From: Pseudomonadota bacterium | GTDB lineage: Bacteria; Pseudomonadota; Alphaproteobacteria; Acetobacterales; Acetobacteraceae | Assembly: GCA_018240405.1 (NCBI GenBank) | Contig: JAFEFW010000621.1 | Location: 39,690-103,689 of the forward strand | Direction: 5' to 3' | DNA length: 64,000 nucleotides | Shown here: in pieces, positions 55,468 to 64,000 of the stretch | Position numbering within the stretch: position 1 is the first letter of the stretch | Layout of the letters: every line of letters starts with the position of its first letter | Translations under genes and position numbers: made by a program | The notes under the pieces: generated by a model | Databases searched by the model: none | What the model was told of the DNA's origin: nothing | What the model saw: the letters and a program-made list of their open reading frames with translations, nothing else

Positions 55468-55785
55468 TCACACGGCGGTGCTGAGATCGATCGACTGGCC
55501 GGGGGCCAGCGTCACGATGGCTTTTTTCATGTCGGACCGGACGCCGGGGCGACCGCGGAACCGCTTGGTCTTGCCCTTCTGGATCAGGGTGTTGACCGAG
55601 ACGACCTTGACGTTGAACAGCGTTTCGACCGCCGCGGCGATCTGCGGCTTGGTGGCGTTGATCGCCACCTTGAAGCCGACCTGGCCGCCTTCGTTCAGGA
55701 TCGTCATCTTCTCGGTGATCAGCGGCGAGCGGATGATCTGGTACATCGCCTCCCGCGTCAGCGGCTTCTTCGGCGCCATGGTCAT
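55468..55785 (-). CDS. rplW: 50S ribosomal protein L23
   Basis: This 105-aa protein has [20 protein letters not shown] and [21 protein letters not shown]23 at the tunnel exit docks trigger factor and SRP. The ATG at 55785 overlaps the rplD stop by 4 bp; an in-frame ATG at 55779 is an alternative. Confidence 0.98.
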   Translation of the reverse strand: MTMAPKKPLTREAMYQIIRSPLITEKMTILNEGGQVGFKVAINATKPQIAAAVETLFNVKVVSVNTLIQKGKTKRFRGRPGVRSDMKKAIVTLAPGQSIDLSTAV

Positions 55786-56426
55786 GCCGCTTCTCCCGTC
55801 GCCTGGGCGCCCGTCAGACGAGCCTTCAGCCCTTCGACGCCTGCCTGGGTGATCACCAGCACATCGTGGTTCAGGATGTCGTAGACATTGGCGCCGATGG
55901 TCGGCAGCACATCCAGCGTATGGATGTTGCGGCTGGCGCGCAGGAACGTCTCATCCACCGTCTGGTCGATGACCAGCGCGGAGCGCCAGCCCAGCGCCTT
56001 GATCTGCTTCGCCAGCGCGCCGGTCTTGCCCTCGGCGGTGGCCGCCTGCAGCACCACCAGCTTGTTGTCGGCAGCCTTCTGCGACAGCGCCGAGATCAGG
56101 CCGAGGCGGCGGACCTTCTTGTTCAGGCTGTAGCCGTGGTCGCGCACGACCGGGCCGTGGACGACGCCGCCGGTGCGGAACTGCGGCGCGCGCAGGCTGC
56201 CCTGGCGGGCGTTGCCCGTGCCCTTCTGCTTGTAGGGCTTCTTCGTCGTGCCCGACACCTCCGCCATGCCCTTCACCTTGTGGGTGCCGGAGCGGCGCTT
56301 CGCGAGCTGCCAGTGCACGACCCGCGCCATGATGTCCGGACGCGGCGTGGCGGCGAAGATCTCATCCGGCAGCTCCGCGCTGCCGGTGGTGGTTCCCTGG
56401 TCCAGGGAGATGATATCGACCTGCAT
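55782..56426 (-). CDS. rplD: 50S ribosomal protein L4
   Basis: This 214-aa protein has the RNA-binding loop [20 protein letters not shown] and [21 protein letters not shown]4 extends into the exit tunnel and in enterobacteria represses the S10 operon. It follows rplC by 10 bp and overlaps rplW by 4 bp. Confidence 0.98.
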   Translation of the reverse strand: MQVDIISLDQGTTTGSAELPDEIFAATPRPDIMARVVHWQLAKRRSGTHKVKGMAEVSGTTKKPYKQKGTGNARQGSLRAPQFRTGGVVHGPVVRDHGYSLNKKVRRLGLISALSQKAADNKLVVLQAATAEGKTGALAKQIKALGWRSALVIDQTVDETFLRASRNIHTLDVLPTIGANVYDILNHDVLVITQAGVEGLKARLTGAQATGEAA

Positions 56427-56436
56427 CGTTTCCCCC

Positions 56437-57132
56437 TCAGGCCGCTGCTTCGATCAACGCCGCCGGATAGGCAGCGTCCGCCGGACGCGCGCGCTTCACT
56501 GCGTCGCGCACCAGCACGTAGCCGTCCTTGGCGCCTGGCACGGAGCCCTTCACCATGATCAAACCCTTCGCCGCATCAACCGCCGCGACTTCAAGGTTCA
56601 GCGTGGTGATGCGCTCAACGCCGAGGTGGCCGGCCATCTTCTTGTTCTTGAAGGTCTTGCCGGGATCCTGGCGGTTACCGGTCGAACCATGCGACCGATG
56701 GCTGATCGACACGCCGTGCGAGGCTTCCAGGCCGGAGAAGTTCCAGCGCTTCATCGAACCGGCGAAGCCTTTGCCCTTGGAAGTGGCGGTGACGTCCACC
56801 TTCTGGCCGGCGACAAAATGCGCGGCGGACAGCGTGGCGCCCGGCTCCAGCAGGGCGTCGGCATCGACGCGGAACTCGACCAGCTTCCGCTTCGGCTCGA
56901 CCTTCGCTTTGGCGAAGTGGCCGCGCTGCGGCTGCGTCACGTTCTTCACCTTCGCCTTGCCCCAGCCGATCTGGACAGCGGTGTAGCCGTCCCTCTCCTG
57001 CGTGCGCGCGGCGACGACCTGCACCTGGTCCAGGTGCAGCACGGTGACCGGCACGTGGGTGCCGTCGTCCCTAAAGATGCGGGTCATGCCAAGCTTCTTG
57101 GCCAGCAGACCGGTGCGAACAGGTTGGGGCAT
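56437..57132 (-). CDS. rplC: 50S ribosomal protein L3
   Basis: This 231-aa protein has [20 protein letters not shown] and the conserved [21 protein letters not shown]-type region (split here: [21 protein letters not shown]) plus [21 protein letters not shown]3 reaches the peptidyl-transferase centre. It lies 4 bp after rpsJ. Confidence 0.98.
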   Translation of the reverse strand: MPQPVRTGLLAKKLGMTRIFRDDGTHVPVTVLHLDQVQVVAARTQERDGYTAVQIGWGKAKVKNVTQPQRGHFAKAKVEPKRKLVEFRVDADALLEPGATLSAAHFVAGQKVDVTATSKGKGFAGSMKRWNFSGLEASHGVSISHRSHGSTGNRQDPGKTFKNKKMAGHLGVERITTLNLEVAAVDAAKGLIMVKGSVPGAKDGYVLVRDAVKRARPADAAYPAALIEAAA

Positions 57133-57136
57133 GGTC

Positions 57137-57445
57137 TTAGATCTTGATCTCGACGTCCACGCCGGCCGCGAGGTCGAGCTTCATCAGCGCGTCCACGGTC
57201 TGCGGCGTCGGCTCCACGATATCCAACAGCCGGCGATGCGTCCGGATTTCGAACTGCTCGCGGCTCTTCTTGTCGACGTGCGGGGAACGGTTGACCGTGA
57301 ACCGCTCGATATGGGTCGGCAGCGGGATCGGTCCGCGAACCCGAGCACCCGTACGGCGAGCCGTGTTGACGATCTCCTTCGTGCTGTTGTCGAGCACGCG
57401 GTGATCATAGGCCCGAAGGCGGATGCGAATATTCTGGTTGTCCAT
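57137..57445 (-). CDS. rpsJ: 30S ribosomal protein S10 (NusE)
   Basis: This 102-aa protein ([19 protein letters not shown], later [20 protein letters not shown]) is S10, which also acts in antitermination with NusB. It begins the S10 operon, but is only 88 bp after tuf, with a long hairpin between them. Confidence 0.98.
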   Translation of the reverse strand: MDNQNIRIRLRAYDHRVLDNSTKEIVNTARRTGARVRGPIPLPTHIERFTVNRSPHVDKKSREQFEIRTHRRLLDIVEPTPQTVDALMKLDLAAGVDVEIKI

Positions 57446-57469
57446 CGTTCGCTCTTGTCAAACCCCCGC

Positions 57470-57530
57470 CGAAACGAGAACCGGCGCCCGCCCAGTCCGA
57501 GGGAAGGGGGCGAGCGCCGGTGGCGTTTCG
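57470..57530 (-). promoter_or_regulatory. Long interrupted hairpin between tuf and rpsJ
   Basis: Three matched blocks nest around one loop: CGAAAC/GTTTCG, ACCGGCGC/GCGCCGGT and CGCCC/GGGCG. The structure starts right after the tuf stop codons and ends 24 bp before the rpsJ start. No T-run follows, so it is more likely an RNA-processing, stability or regulatory leader element than a terminator. Confidence 0.6.
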
Positions 57531-57533
57531 TTA

Positions 57534-58721
<1,188 letters not shown>

Positions 58722-58734
58722 CGTAATCTCCGTC

Positions 58735-58750
58735 GATCCCGACAGGGATC
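58735..58750 (-). repeat. Small hairpin in the tuf leader
   Basis: GATCCC and GGGATC form a perfect 6-bp stem with a 4-base loop, a few bases upstream of the tuf ribosome binding site (GGAG). It could modulate tuf translation; it stands at the point where fusA would normally lie. Confidence 0.4.
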
Positions 58751-58823
58751 AGTTAGGTTAACTCATCGTCTGGGAGACTGATTCACGCGCTGCGGCATGG
58801 CGCCTCGCGCGATCAGGCTCCGG

Positions 58824-59300
58824 CTACCAGCGATAATGGCTGAACGCCTTGTTGGCTTCGGCCATCCGGTGGGTGTCTTCACGCTTCTTCACCGCCGAAC
58901 CACGATTGTTCACCGCGTCGAGCAGTTCGTTCGACAGGCGGTCCTGCATCGTGTTCTCGCCCCGCTTGCGCGCAGCATCGATGATCCAGCGGATCGCCAG
59001 GGCCTGCCGACGTTCGGCGCGCACTTCCACCGGCACCTGGTACGTGGCGCCGCCGACGCGCCGCGACCGGACTTCGACCGCCGGCTTCACGTTGTCCAGC
59101 GCTTCATGGAACATCCGGACCGGGTCGGCCTGCTGGCCACCGCGGCGCTTCAGGACGTCGAGCGCATTGTAGACAATGCCTTCAGCCACAGACTTTTTGC
59201 CGTCGAGCATCAGCGCATTCATGAAACGGCTGATGACGACATCGCCGAACTTCGCATCCGGCAGGATTTCGCGCTTTTCCGCGCGGTGACGACGAGACAT
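58824..59300 (-). CDS. rpsG: 30S ribosomal protein S7
   Basis: This 158-aa protein has [20 protein letters not shown] and [20 protein letters not shown], and ends [11 protein letters not shown]7 organises the 30S head and in E. coli represses the str operon. It lies 12 bp after rpsL. Confidence 0.98.
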   Translation of the reverse strand: MSRRHRAEKREILPDAKFGDVVISRFMNALMLDGKKSVAEGIVYNALDVLKRRGGQQADPVRMFHEALDNVKPAVEVRSRRVGGATYQVPVEVRAERRQALAIRWIIDAARKRGENTMQDRLSNELLDAVNNRGSAVKKREDTHRMAEANKAFSHYRW

Positions 59301-59312
59301 GGTTCGGCCCCG

Positions 59313-59684
59313 TTACTTCGGCCGCTTCGCGCCGTACAGCGAGCGGCGCTGACGACGCTTGGCGATGCCCTGGGTATCCAGCACGCCACGCAGGATGTGG
59401 TAGCGCACGCCCGGAAGGTCCTTCACGCGGCCACCGCGGATCAGCACCACCGAGTGCTCCTGCAGATTATGGCCTTCGCCCGGGATGTAGCTCACGACCT
59501 CATAGCCATTGGTCAGGCGCACCTTGGCGACCTTACGAAGGGCCGAGTTCGGCTTCTTCGGCGTGGTGGTGTACACACGCGTGCAGACGCCACGCTTCTG
59601 CGGGCAGCCCTGCAGCGCCGGGACCTTGTTCCGGGACTTCTGCGGCTCCCGCCCCTTGGCGATCAGCTGGTTAATGGTCGGCAT
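59313..59684 (-). CDS. rpsL: 30S ribosomal protein S12
   Basis: This 123-aa protein has [34 protein letters not shown] and [14 protein letters not shown]. The lysines at the positions known for streptomycin resistance (KPNSA and RVKDLPG) are the sensitive wild-type residues. It is the first gene of the superoperon here, with a promoter about 220-245 bp upstream. Confidence 0.99.
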   Translation of the reverse strand: MPTINQLIAKGREPQKSRNKVPALQGCPQKRGVCTRVYTTTPKKPNSALRKVAKVRLTNGYEVVSYIPGEGHNLQEHSVVLIRGGRVKDLPGVRYHILRGVLDTQGIAKRRQRRSLYGAKRPK

Positions 59685-60382
59685 GGACCTCTTTCTCTTC
59701 TCCGTTCACGGTTGACGCCTGTGCGGGACCGGATCGCCGGCTAACAGGCAAAACCCGCCGGTCCGGGACAGGGTCCCATCCAGCGGGTGCGATCAAAGCG
59801 CGCGGCCTGAGCCTTCCTTCGGTGGGGAGGCGGCGCCGCATGCGACATTGGCCTGCAAGCAAACGACCGGCATCCGAAACCGGGGCCGACCGAGGGCGCG
59901 ATACCTAGAAGCCCGGTTTCCGAGAGTCAACAGCGATTCGCGCGAGGTGCGAGGCCGTGGGCTGCAGTTCTGGCATGCCGGTGCGTGCGTGCCGCGGATC
60001 CGCGCGCTGTGGGTGGGACTGGTTAGGAGACTTCGAACCGCCAAGACACCACGGTGCCCAGACGAGGCGCCACGGTGCCAGGAAGTGTGACCTTGGCGAC
60101 AATGGGCCCGCCTCGTTCGGTCCACAGGGTTGTCGGGCCGCCTGGCAGCGGGTGCGATTCCCCCGTGCGGTGCTCCAACGCTCGCAGCGCAGCGGCGCCA
60201 AAAGCCACCTCCACGCCGGATGATCCACCGCAACAGAGCTGACGCCCTGGCGCCGTGGCATCTCAACGGTTCAAGCGACATACAACGGCCTGACCGCAGC
60301 GGCACAAACGCGAAATACAAGACATTACCGGCCTGTTTGCGCTATTCGTTCAGACACGTCGGTCCGGGGTGACACCTATTTT
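59685..60382. other. 698-bp region between rpsL and asnB
   Basis: The region holds the putative rpsL promoter (59902-59930) and a leader of about 210 nt. The rest has no supported gene. A repeated CCACGGTGCC (60049-60058 and 60070-60079) is visible. rpoB and rpoC, which often precede rpsL, are absent. Confidence 0.6.
59902..59930 (-). promoter_or_regulatory. rpsL: Sigma-70-type promoter for the str/S10 superoperon
   Basis: On the minus strand TTGACT (59930-59925), a 17-bp spacer and TAGGTA (59907-59902) form a good promoter. The predicted start near 59895 leaves a leader of about 210 nt, long enough for ribosomal-protein feedback. Confidence 0.65.
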
Positions 60383-62146
60383 ATGTGCGGTATTGCTGGC
60401 CTGATCCTTGCGCCGGGGGCTCCGCCGCCCGATCCCGCCATCCTGCACCGGATGATCGATACACTGCACCACCGCGGGCCGGACGGCTCCGGCCAAACAG
60501 TGGCGGGCCGCGTGGCGCTGCTCCACAACCGGCTGTCGATTATCGATCTCGTGACCGGCGACCAGCCGTTTTTCGCCGGCAATGCGGCGCTGGTGGCCAA
60601 CGGCGAGGTCTACAACTACCGCGAACTGCGCGCCGCCATGCCGGGCGTGAACTTTGCCACCACCTGCGACTGCGAGCCGCCGCTGCATCTGTGGTTGCGC
60701 GACGGCAGCGCCTATGCCGACGCGTTGCGCGGCATGTATGCGATCGCCATCCATGAACGCAGCTCGCACCAGGTCACCCTCACCCGCGACCCGTTCGGCA
60801 TCAAGCCGCTGTATATCGCGCAGGTCGCCGGCGGATTGGCGTTTGCCTCGGAGCCGCAGGCGCTGCTGGAGGCAGGGCTGGTGCGGCGGGCGGTACGAAC
60901 GGCCAAAGTCGAAGAGTTGCTGCAGTTGCAGTTCACCACCGGCACCGACTGCATCTTCGAGGGCATCCAGCGCCTGCTGCCAGGGGAAACATTGCATTGC
61001 GCCGACGGCATGGTCGTCTCGCGGGAGCGGCTGCGGCCGATCCCGCCGGGGCCGCCGGAGGAGATTTCCGAGGACGCGGCGCTGCAGCGGCTGGACCAGG
61101 CGCTGACCGAGAGCGTCGAGCTGCATCAGCGTGCGGACGTGCCCTATGGCATGTTCCTGTCCGGCGGCATCGACAGCTCCGTCCTGATCACCCTGATGGC
61201 GCGGTTGAATGAGCAGCCGGTGTTGGCCTTCACCGCCGGGTTCGACGCGCCGGGATCGGTCGATGAGCGCGAACACGCCGCCGCCGTGGCCAAGGCCGTT
61301 GGCGCCCGCCATGAGGCGATCGAGGTGACCGAGGCAATGGTCTGGCGGCACCTGCCGGAGATCGTCGCCGCCATGGATGACCCGGCGATGGACTACGCCA
61401 TCATCCCGACCTGGTTCCTGGCTCGACGGGCGAGGCAGGACGTCAAGGTGGTGCTGTCCGGCGAGGGCGGGGACGAGATTTTCGGCGGCTATGACCGCTA
61501 CCGGCGGGCGATGCTGCCCTGGTGGCGCGGCGGCCAGCGCATGTGGGCCGGCGGCAGCTTCGACAAGGTGCCGGTGCTGCGCTCGCGGCTGGATGGCTGG
61601 CGCGACGACATGGCGGCGGCCGAGGCACGCGCCGGAGACAACGGACGGACCGCACTGGCCGCCGCACAGGCGCTGGATATCGAAGACTGGCTGCCGCACG
61701 ATCTGCTGCTGAAGCTGGACCGCTGCCTGATGGCGCACGCGGTGGAAGGGCGCACGCCGTTTCTCGACAAGGGCGTTGTGGAGGCTGCATTCCGGCTGCC
61801 GGATGCGATGAAGATGCGGGGGTCCATGGGGAAGTGGATCCTGCGCAAGTGGCTGGAGGCGAACCTGCCGATGGCGAAGCCGTTTGCGCCGAAGACCGGC
61901 TTCACCGTGCCGGTCGGGGCCTGGATCAAGGCCAAGGGCGACCGGCTCGGACCACTGGTCGCCGCACAGCCCGGCATTGCCGAGATCGCCCATCCCGACC
62001 GGGTGGAGGCGCTGTTCCGCGGCATCAGCCGCTGGCGGCACGGCTTCGCCTGCTGGAAGCTGCTGTTCTACGCACTCTGGCACCGGCGGCACATTCTGGG
62101 GCTGCCGCCGGAGGGCGATGTCTTCGAGACGCTGTCGGCGCGGTGA
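60383..62146 (+). CDS. asnB: Asparagine synthase (glutamine-hydrolysing)
   Basis: This 587-aa enzyme has the class II amidotransferase start MCGIAGLIL (Cys2 is the nucleophile) with NGEVYNYRELRA, and the C-terminal synthase domain with the ATP loop GMFLSGGIDSSVL and LSGEGGDEIFGGYDRYRR. It makes asparagine, or amidates another carboxylate, since AsnB-like enzymes also serve polysaccharide and peptide clusters; no such cluster is visible. The Met-Cys start fixes the initiation codon, although no strong ribosome binding site is seen. Confidence 0.94.
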   Translation: MCGIAGLILAPGAPPPDPAILHRMIDTLHHRGPDGSGQTVAGRVALLHNRLSIIDLVTGDQPFFAGNAALVANGEVYNYRELRAAMPGVNFATTCDCEPPLHLWLRDGSAYADALRGMYAIAIHERSSHQVTLTRDPFGIKPLYIAQVAGGLAFASEPQALLEAGLVRRAVRTAKVEELLQLQFTTGTDCIFEGIQRLLPGETLHCADGMVVSRERLRPIPPGPPEEISEDAALQRLDQALTESVELHQRADVPYGMFLSGGIDSSVLITLMARLNEQPVLAFTAGFDAPGSVDEREHAAAVAKAVGARHEAIEVTEAMVWRHLPEIVAAMDDPAMDYAIIPTWFLARRARQDVKVVLSGEGGDEIFGGYDRYRRAMLPWWRGGQRMWAGGSFDKVPVLRSRLDGWRDDMAAAEARAGDNGRTALAAAQALDIEDWLPHDLLLKLDRCLMAHAVEGRTPFLDKGVVEAAFRLPDAMKMRGSMGKWILRKWLEANLPMAKPFAPKTGFTVPVGAWIKAKGDRLGPLVAAQPGIAEIAHPDRVEALFRGISRWRHGFACWKLLFYALWHRRHILGLPPEGDVFETLSAR

Positions 62147-62194
62147 GTGATGCGGCAATGCCCTTGCATGCTATGTGTCCAGTGACAACTACTC

Positions 62195-62455
62195 ATGCCG
62201 CCAGCCGGTAAGCACGTTGCAACGCTGAAAGCGATCTTCGCAGAGCCGGTGAAGGCAAACATCGCCTGGCGCGACATTGAGGTGCTGTTTATTGCCTGCG
62301 GCGCCGAGATCAGCGAGGGTAGTGGATCACGCGTGCGGGTTGCCCTTAACGGAGCACGGGCGGTGTTTCACCGGCCACACCCGCAGAAGGAAACGGATCG
62401 AGGCGCTGTGAAATCTGTGCGGCGGTTCCTGGCGGAAGCGGGGCTTGCACCATGA
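62195..62455 (+). CDS. hicA: HicA family toxin (diverged active site)
   Basis: This 86-aa protein has the double-stranded RNA-binding-like HicA fold: TLKAIFAEPVKANIAWRDIE, then SEGSGSRVRVALNGARAVFH and PHPQKETDRGAVKSVRRFL. The usual catalytic GSH motif is replaced by GSR, as in a recognised HicA subgroup, so the active residue is unclear. Its stop overlaps the hicB start by 4 bp. Confidence 0.88.
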   Translation: MPPAGKHVATLKAIFAEPVKANIAWRDIEVLFIACGAEISEGSGSRVRVALNGARAVFHRPHPQKETDRGAVKSVRRFLAEAGLAP

Positions 62456-62781
62456 ATACCATGCAATATGAGCAATACGAGGCTCTCGTCACTTACGACG
62501 AGGATGCAGAGATCTTCCACGGCGAGGTTACCAACCTGCGCGACGTTGTGACGTTTCAAGGGCAGTCCGTTGAGGAATTAAAACGGGCCTTCGCCGAGTC
62601 GATCGCCGATTATCGCGCCTTCTGCCACGAGCGCGGTGAGACGCCGGAGGAACCGTATTCGGGCCAGATCGTCGTGCGGGTTCAACCGCCGCTGCATCGG
62701 GCTGTCGTCAGCGCTGCAAAGCAGGCCGGTATCAGCGTCAACGACTGGGTAGAGGCGACGCTGGAACGGGCATTGAACTGA
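62452..62781 (+). CDS. hicB: HicB family antitoxin with ribbon-helix-helix C-terminus
   Basis: This 109-aa protein has an N-terminal partial RNase-H-like domain (YEALVTYDEDAEIFHGEVTN, then QGQSVEELKRAFAESIADY) and a C-terminal ISVNDWVEATLERAL segment typical of a ribbon-helix-helix that represses the operon. It overlaps hicA by 4 bp (ATGA), giving the usual toxin-first order. It converges tightly with the downstream NAD-kinase-like gene. Confidence 0.92.
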   Translation: MNTMQYEQYEALVTYDEDAEIFHGEVTNLRDVVTFQGQSVEELKRAFAESIADYRAFCHERGETPEEPYSGQIVVRVQPPLHRAVVSAAKQAGISVNDWVEATLERALN

Positions 62782-62793
62782 CGGCCAACCGCC

Positions 62794-63729
62794 TCACACC
62801 ACCAGCAACCCCTGCCGCGGCGCGACACTGATTGTCGCCTGCGTGCCAGCATTGAACTCCAGCGAATCCGTCTCCATCCCGTCGCTGAAAATCACGCCAT
62901 TTTCCGCCATCTCCGACACCACGATCATCGTCTCGCCGGCGGAGACGCTACCGAATACCAGCGACGCGCCGGTGGTGCGGCTGGGGAAGGGTTCGCGGAC
63001 AAAAAAGCGCAGCGCACCTGCGTCCCAGGGTAGCGGCGCATCGATCCCGTCGGGTACCGGCACGCCGAAGCTCGCGGCCGCACCGGACCACCCGGCGAAC
63101 AGGCTCTTCAACCACCCCGTCGAACCGAGGCCGGTGGAGACGATGATGCCGCTGGAAGATTGCCGCTCCTGCGCCGCAGCGACCTGCAGTGTGTAGCGGG
63201 CGGAGACGTGGCTGCGCGGGCCGATGAACAGGTCGTTCACCGCGTCCAGCACCAGACCCGTGTTCAGCGACGCTCGTGCCATCGTCACGCTGCGGATGGG
63301 CCGGCGGCCGGCCAGGGCCTCCGGAACGATCCGCGGCAGGTCGTCCGGAACGAACGGCAGCAGCACGCCGTCCCAACGCGTCCTGTCCGGGTTGACCGCC
63401 ACCACGCGCTGACCGTCCAGGTATTTCAGCGTATTCGCGACCAACCCGTCCTGGCCGAGGACGACCACGAGATCGTCCTCGGCAAAGATGAAGTTCCCCA
63501 GATAGCGCCGGTCCACGCGTTGCACCCGGCCCACGGTCAGCAGATGCGCCTCGGTGGCGGCGATCGCCTCGCGGTACGTGCGCTGCTCCGCCAGGTAGTC
63601 AGCAAAGTCGGCACCGAGGTGTTCAATGTAGAAGCGTGCCTGCTGCAGCGTGTTGAAGCGGGCGATCAACTCGTCCAGCCGGGTCTGCCGCGTGATCAGC
63701 ACGATCTTGCGGTCGATGGCAGTGACCAT
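62794..63729 (-). CDS. Diverged NAD-kinase-fold protein
   Basis: This 311-aa protein keeps the key positions of NAD kinases: VVLGQDGLVANTLKYL (residues 92-95 GQDG in place of GGDG), VNPD at 112-115, AVNDLFIG (the NE position is ND), and STGLGSTGWLKS matching the TPTGSTAY loop. The N-terminal 80 residues are a helical extension containing FNTLQQARFYIEHLGADFAD. It could be an NAD kinase relative with changed substrate or a non-catalytic sensor. It is followed after 3 bp by nothing else on its own side; its upstream neighbour is the SPFH-like gene. Confidence 0.78.
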   Translation of the reverse strand: MVTAIDRKIVLITRQTRLDELIARFNTLQQARFYIEHLGADFADYLAEQRTYREAIAATEAHLLTVGRVQRVDRRYLGNFIFAEDDLVVVLGQDGLVANTLKYLDGQRVVAVNPDRTRWDGVLLPFVPDDLPRIVPEALAGRRPIRSVTMARASLNTGLVLDAVNDLFIGPRSHVSARYTLQVAAAQERQSSSGIIVSTGLGSTGWLKSLFAGWSGAAASFGVPVPDGIDAPLPWDAGALRFFVREPFPSRTTGASLVFGSVSAGETMIVVSEMAENGVIFSDGMETDSLEFNAGTQATISVAPRQGLLVV

Positions 63730-63732
63730 GGT

Positions 63733-64000
63733 TCACCTCGCACCCTGCGGCTGGACGATCTCCCGCAGCAGGTCCGGCGTGACGTTCAGTTGCCCGATCT
63801 TGGCAGCGTTATCGGCGAGGTCGCGGAACGCCAGCGCCATCAGGCGGCCGCCGTCCATCCCAACCGAGGCGAGCGCCTGCAACGTGCGCGGATCGCTGTC
63901 GCGGAACGCCTGCAGCATTGCCGATAAGCCGTACGCCTTGGCTTCCGCCTCCTCGCGGGCATTCGCGGAGGACAACGCGACCAGCGCCTGGTTCTGCTCC
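63733..64000 (-). CDS. C-terminal part of a probable SPFH/band-7 domain protein (partial)
   Basis: The gene runs off the window edge; the last 88 or so codons are seen. AREEAEAKAYGLSAMLQAFR and RDLADNAAKIGQLNVTPDLL resemble the helical tail of SPFH/flotillin-like proteins, which scaffold membrane microdomains. Its stop is 3 bp before the NAD-kinase-like start, so the two are co-transcribed. Assignment rests on this fragment only. Confidence 0.5.
   Translation of the reverse strand, partial: EQNQALVALSSANAREEAEAKAYGLSAMLQAFRDSDPRTLQALASVGMDGGRLMALAFRDLADNAAKIGQLNVTPDLLREIVQPQGAR

Noticed and set aside
60049-60079. Direct repeat CCACGGTGCC, period 21
   Set aside because: Only two copies; too short to call a CRISPR or iteron array.
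60157-60185. tRNA-like T-arm and acceptor-like end (GGGTGCGATTCCCCCG)
   Set aside because: The loop lacks TTCRA, and no D-arm or matching 5' acceptor strand is found.
60350-62158. 602-codon minus-strand frame opposite asnB
   Set aside because: asnB has a complete set of catalytic motifs; the antisense frame is Gln/Arg/His-rich without domains.

Overview
This window is a GC-rich chromosomal segment from an alphaproteobacterium. The order secY-adk-rpsM-rpsK-rpoA-rplQ without rpmJ, the MlaA/MlaC pair, the many orphan solute-binding proteins and the PHB depolymerase fit Rhodospirillales, and Acetobacteraceae is my best guess. No rRNA, tRNA, CRISPR array or insertion sequence was found.

Region 1 (1-10 kb) is mixed housekeeping and accessory: intracellular PHB depolymerase, a glutathione transferase, a Pro-rich Sel1-type exported protein with a TAXI-type solute-binding protein, a luciferase-like flavin oxidoreductase, a ClC-type channel with CBS domains, a DenD-like dehydrogenase and an SMP-30 family lactonase.

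Region 2 (10-25 kb) is a catabolic cluster of twelve genes on the minus strand: SDR, GMC oxidoreductase, CaiB-type CoA transferase, an unrecognised His-rich 534-aa protein with a 125-aa partner, two overlapping acyl-CoA dehydrogenases, a crotonase, two luciferase-like oxidoreductases, a solute-binding protein and a second SDR. A second solute-binding protein diverges at its head. A perfect FNR/FixK-type box (TTGATCCAGATCAA, 19778-19791) lies in front of the unrecognised pair. This pair is my best candidate for an undescribed system.

Region 3 (25-42 kb) holds a DUF2235 hydrolase, an SDR, dodecin, metF, mlaA-mlaC, a GNAT acetyltransferase, a PhyH-type dioxygenase with a rhodanese, a DUF2939 protein, a translationally coupled hyuB-hyuA-dpaL operon, a lipoprotein with two retropepsin-like DTGA motifs, and rarA.

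Region 4 (42-60 kb) is the str-S10-spc-alpha ribosomal superoperon on the minus strand, from rpsL to rplQ. Three things are unusual. fusA is missing between rpsG and tuf. rpoBC does not precede rpsL. A vapBC toxin-antitoxin module with a palindromic promoter-operator, plus a hairpin terminator, sits in opposite orientation between rplO and secY. Sigma-70-like promoters are visible upstream of rpsL and rpsM, and a terminator follows rplQ.

Region 5 (60-64 kb) holds an asparagine synthase, a hicAB toxin-antitoxin pair, a diverged NAD-kinase-fold protein and the C-terminal end of a probable SPFH/band-7 protein cut by the window edge.
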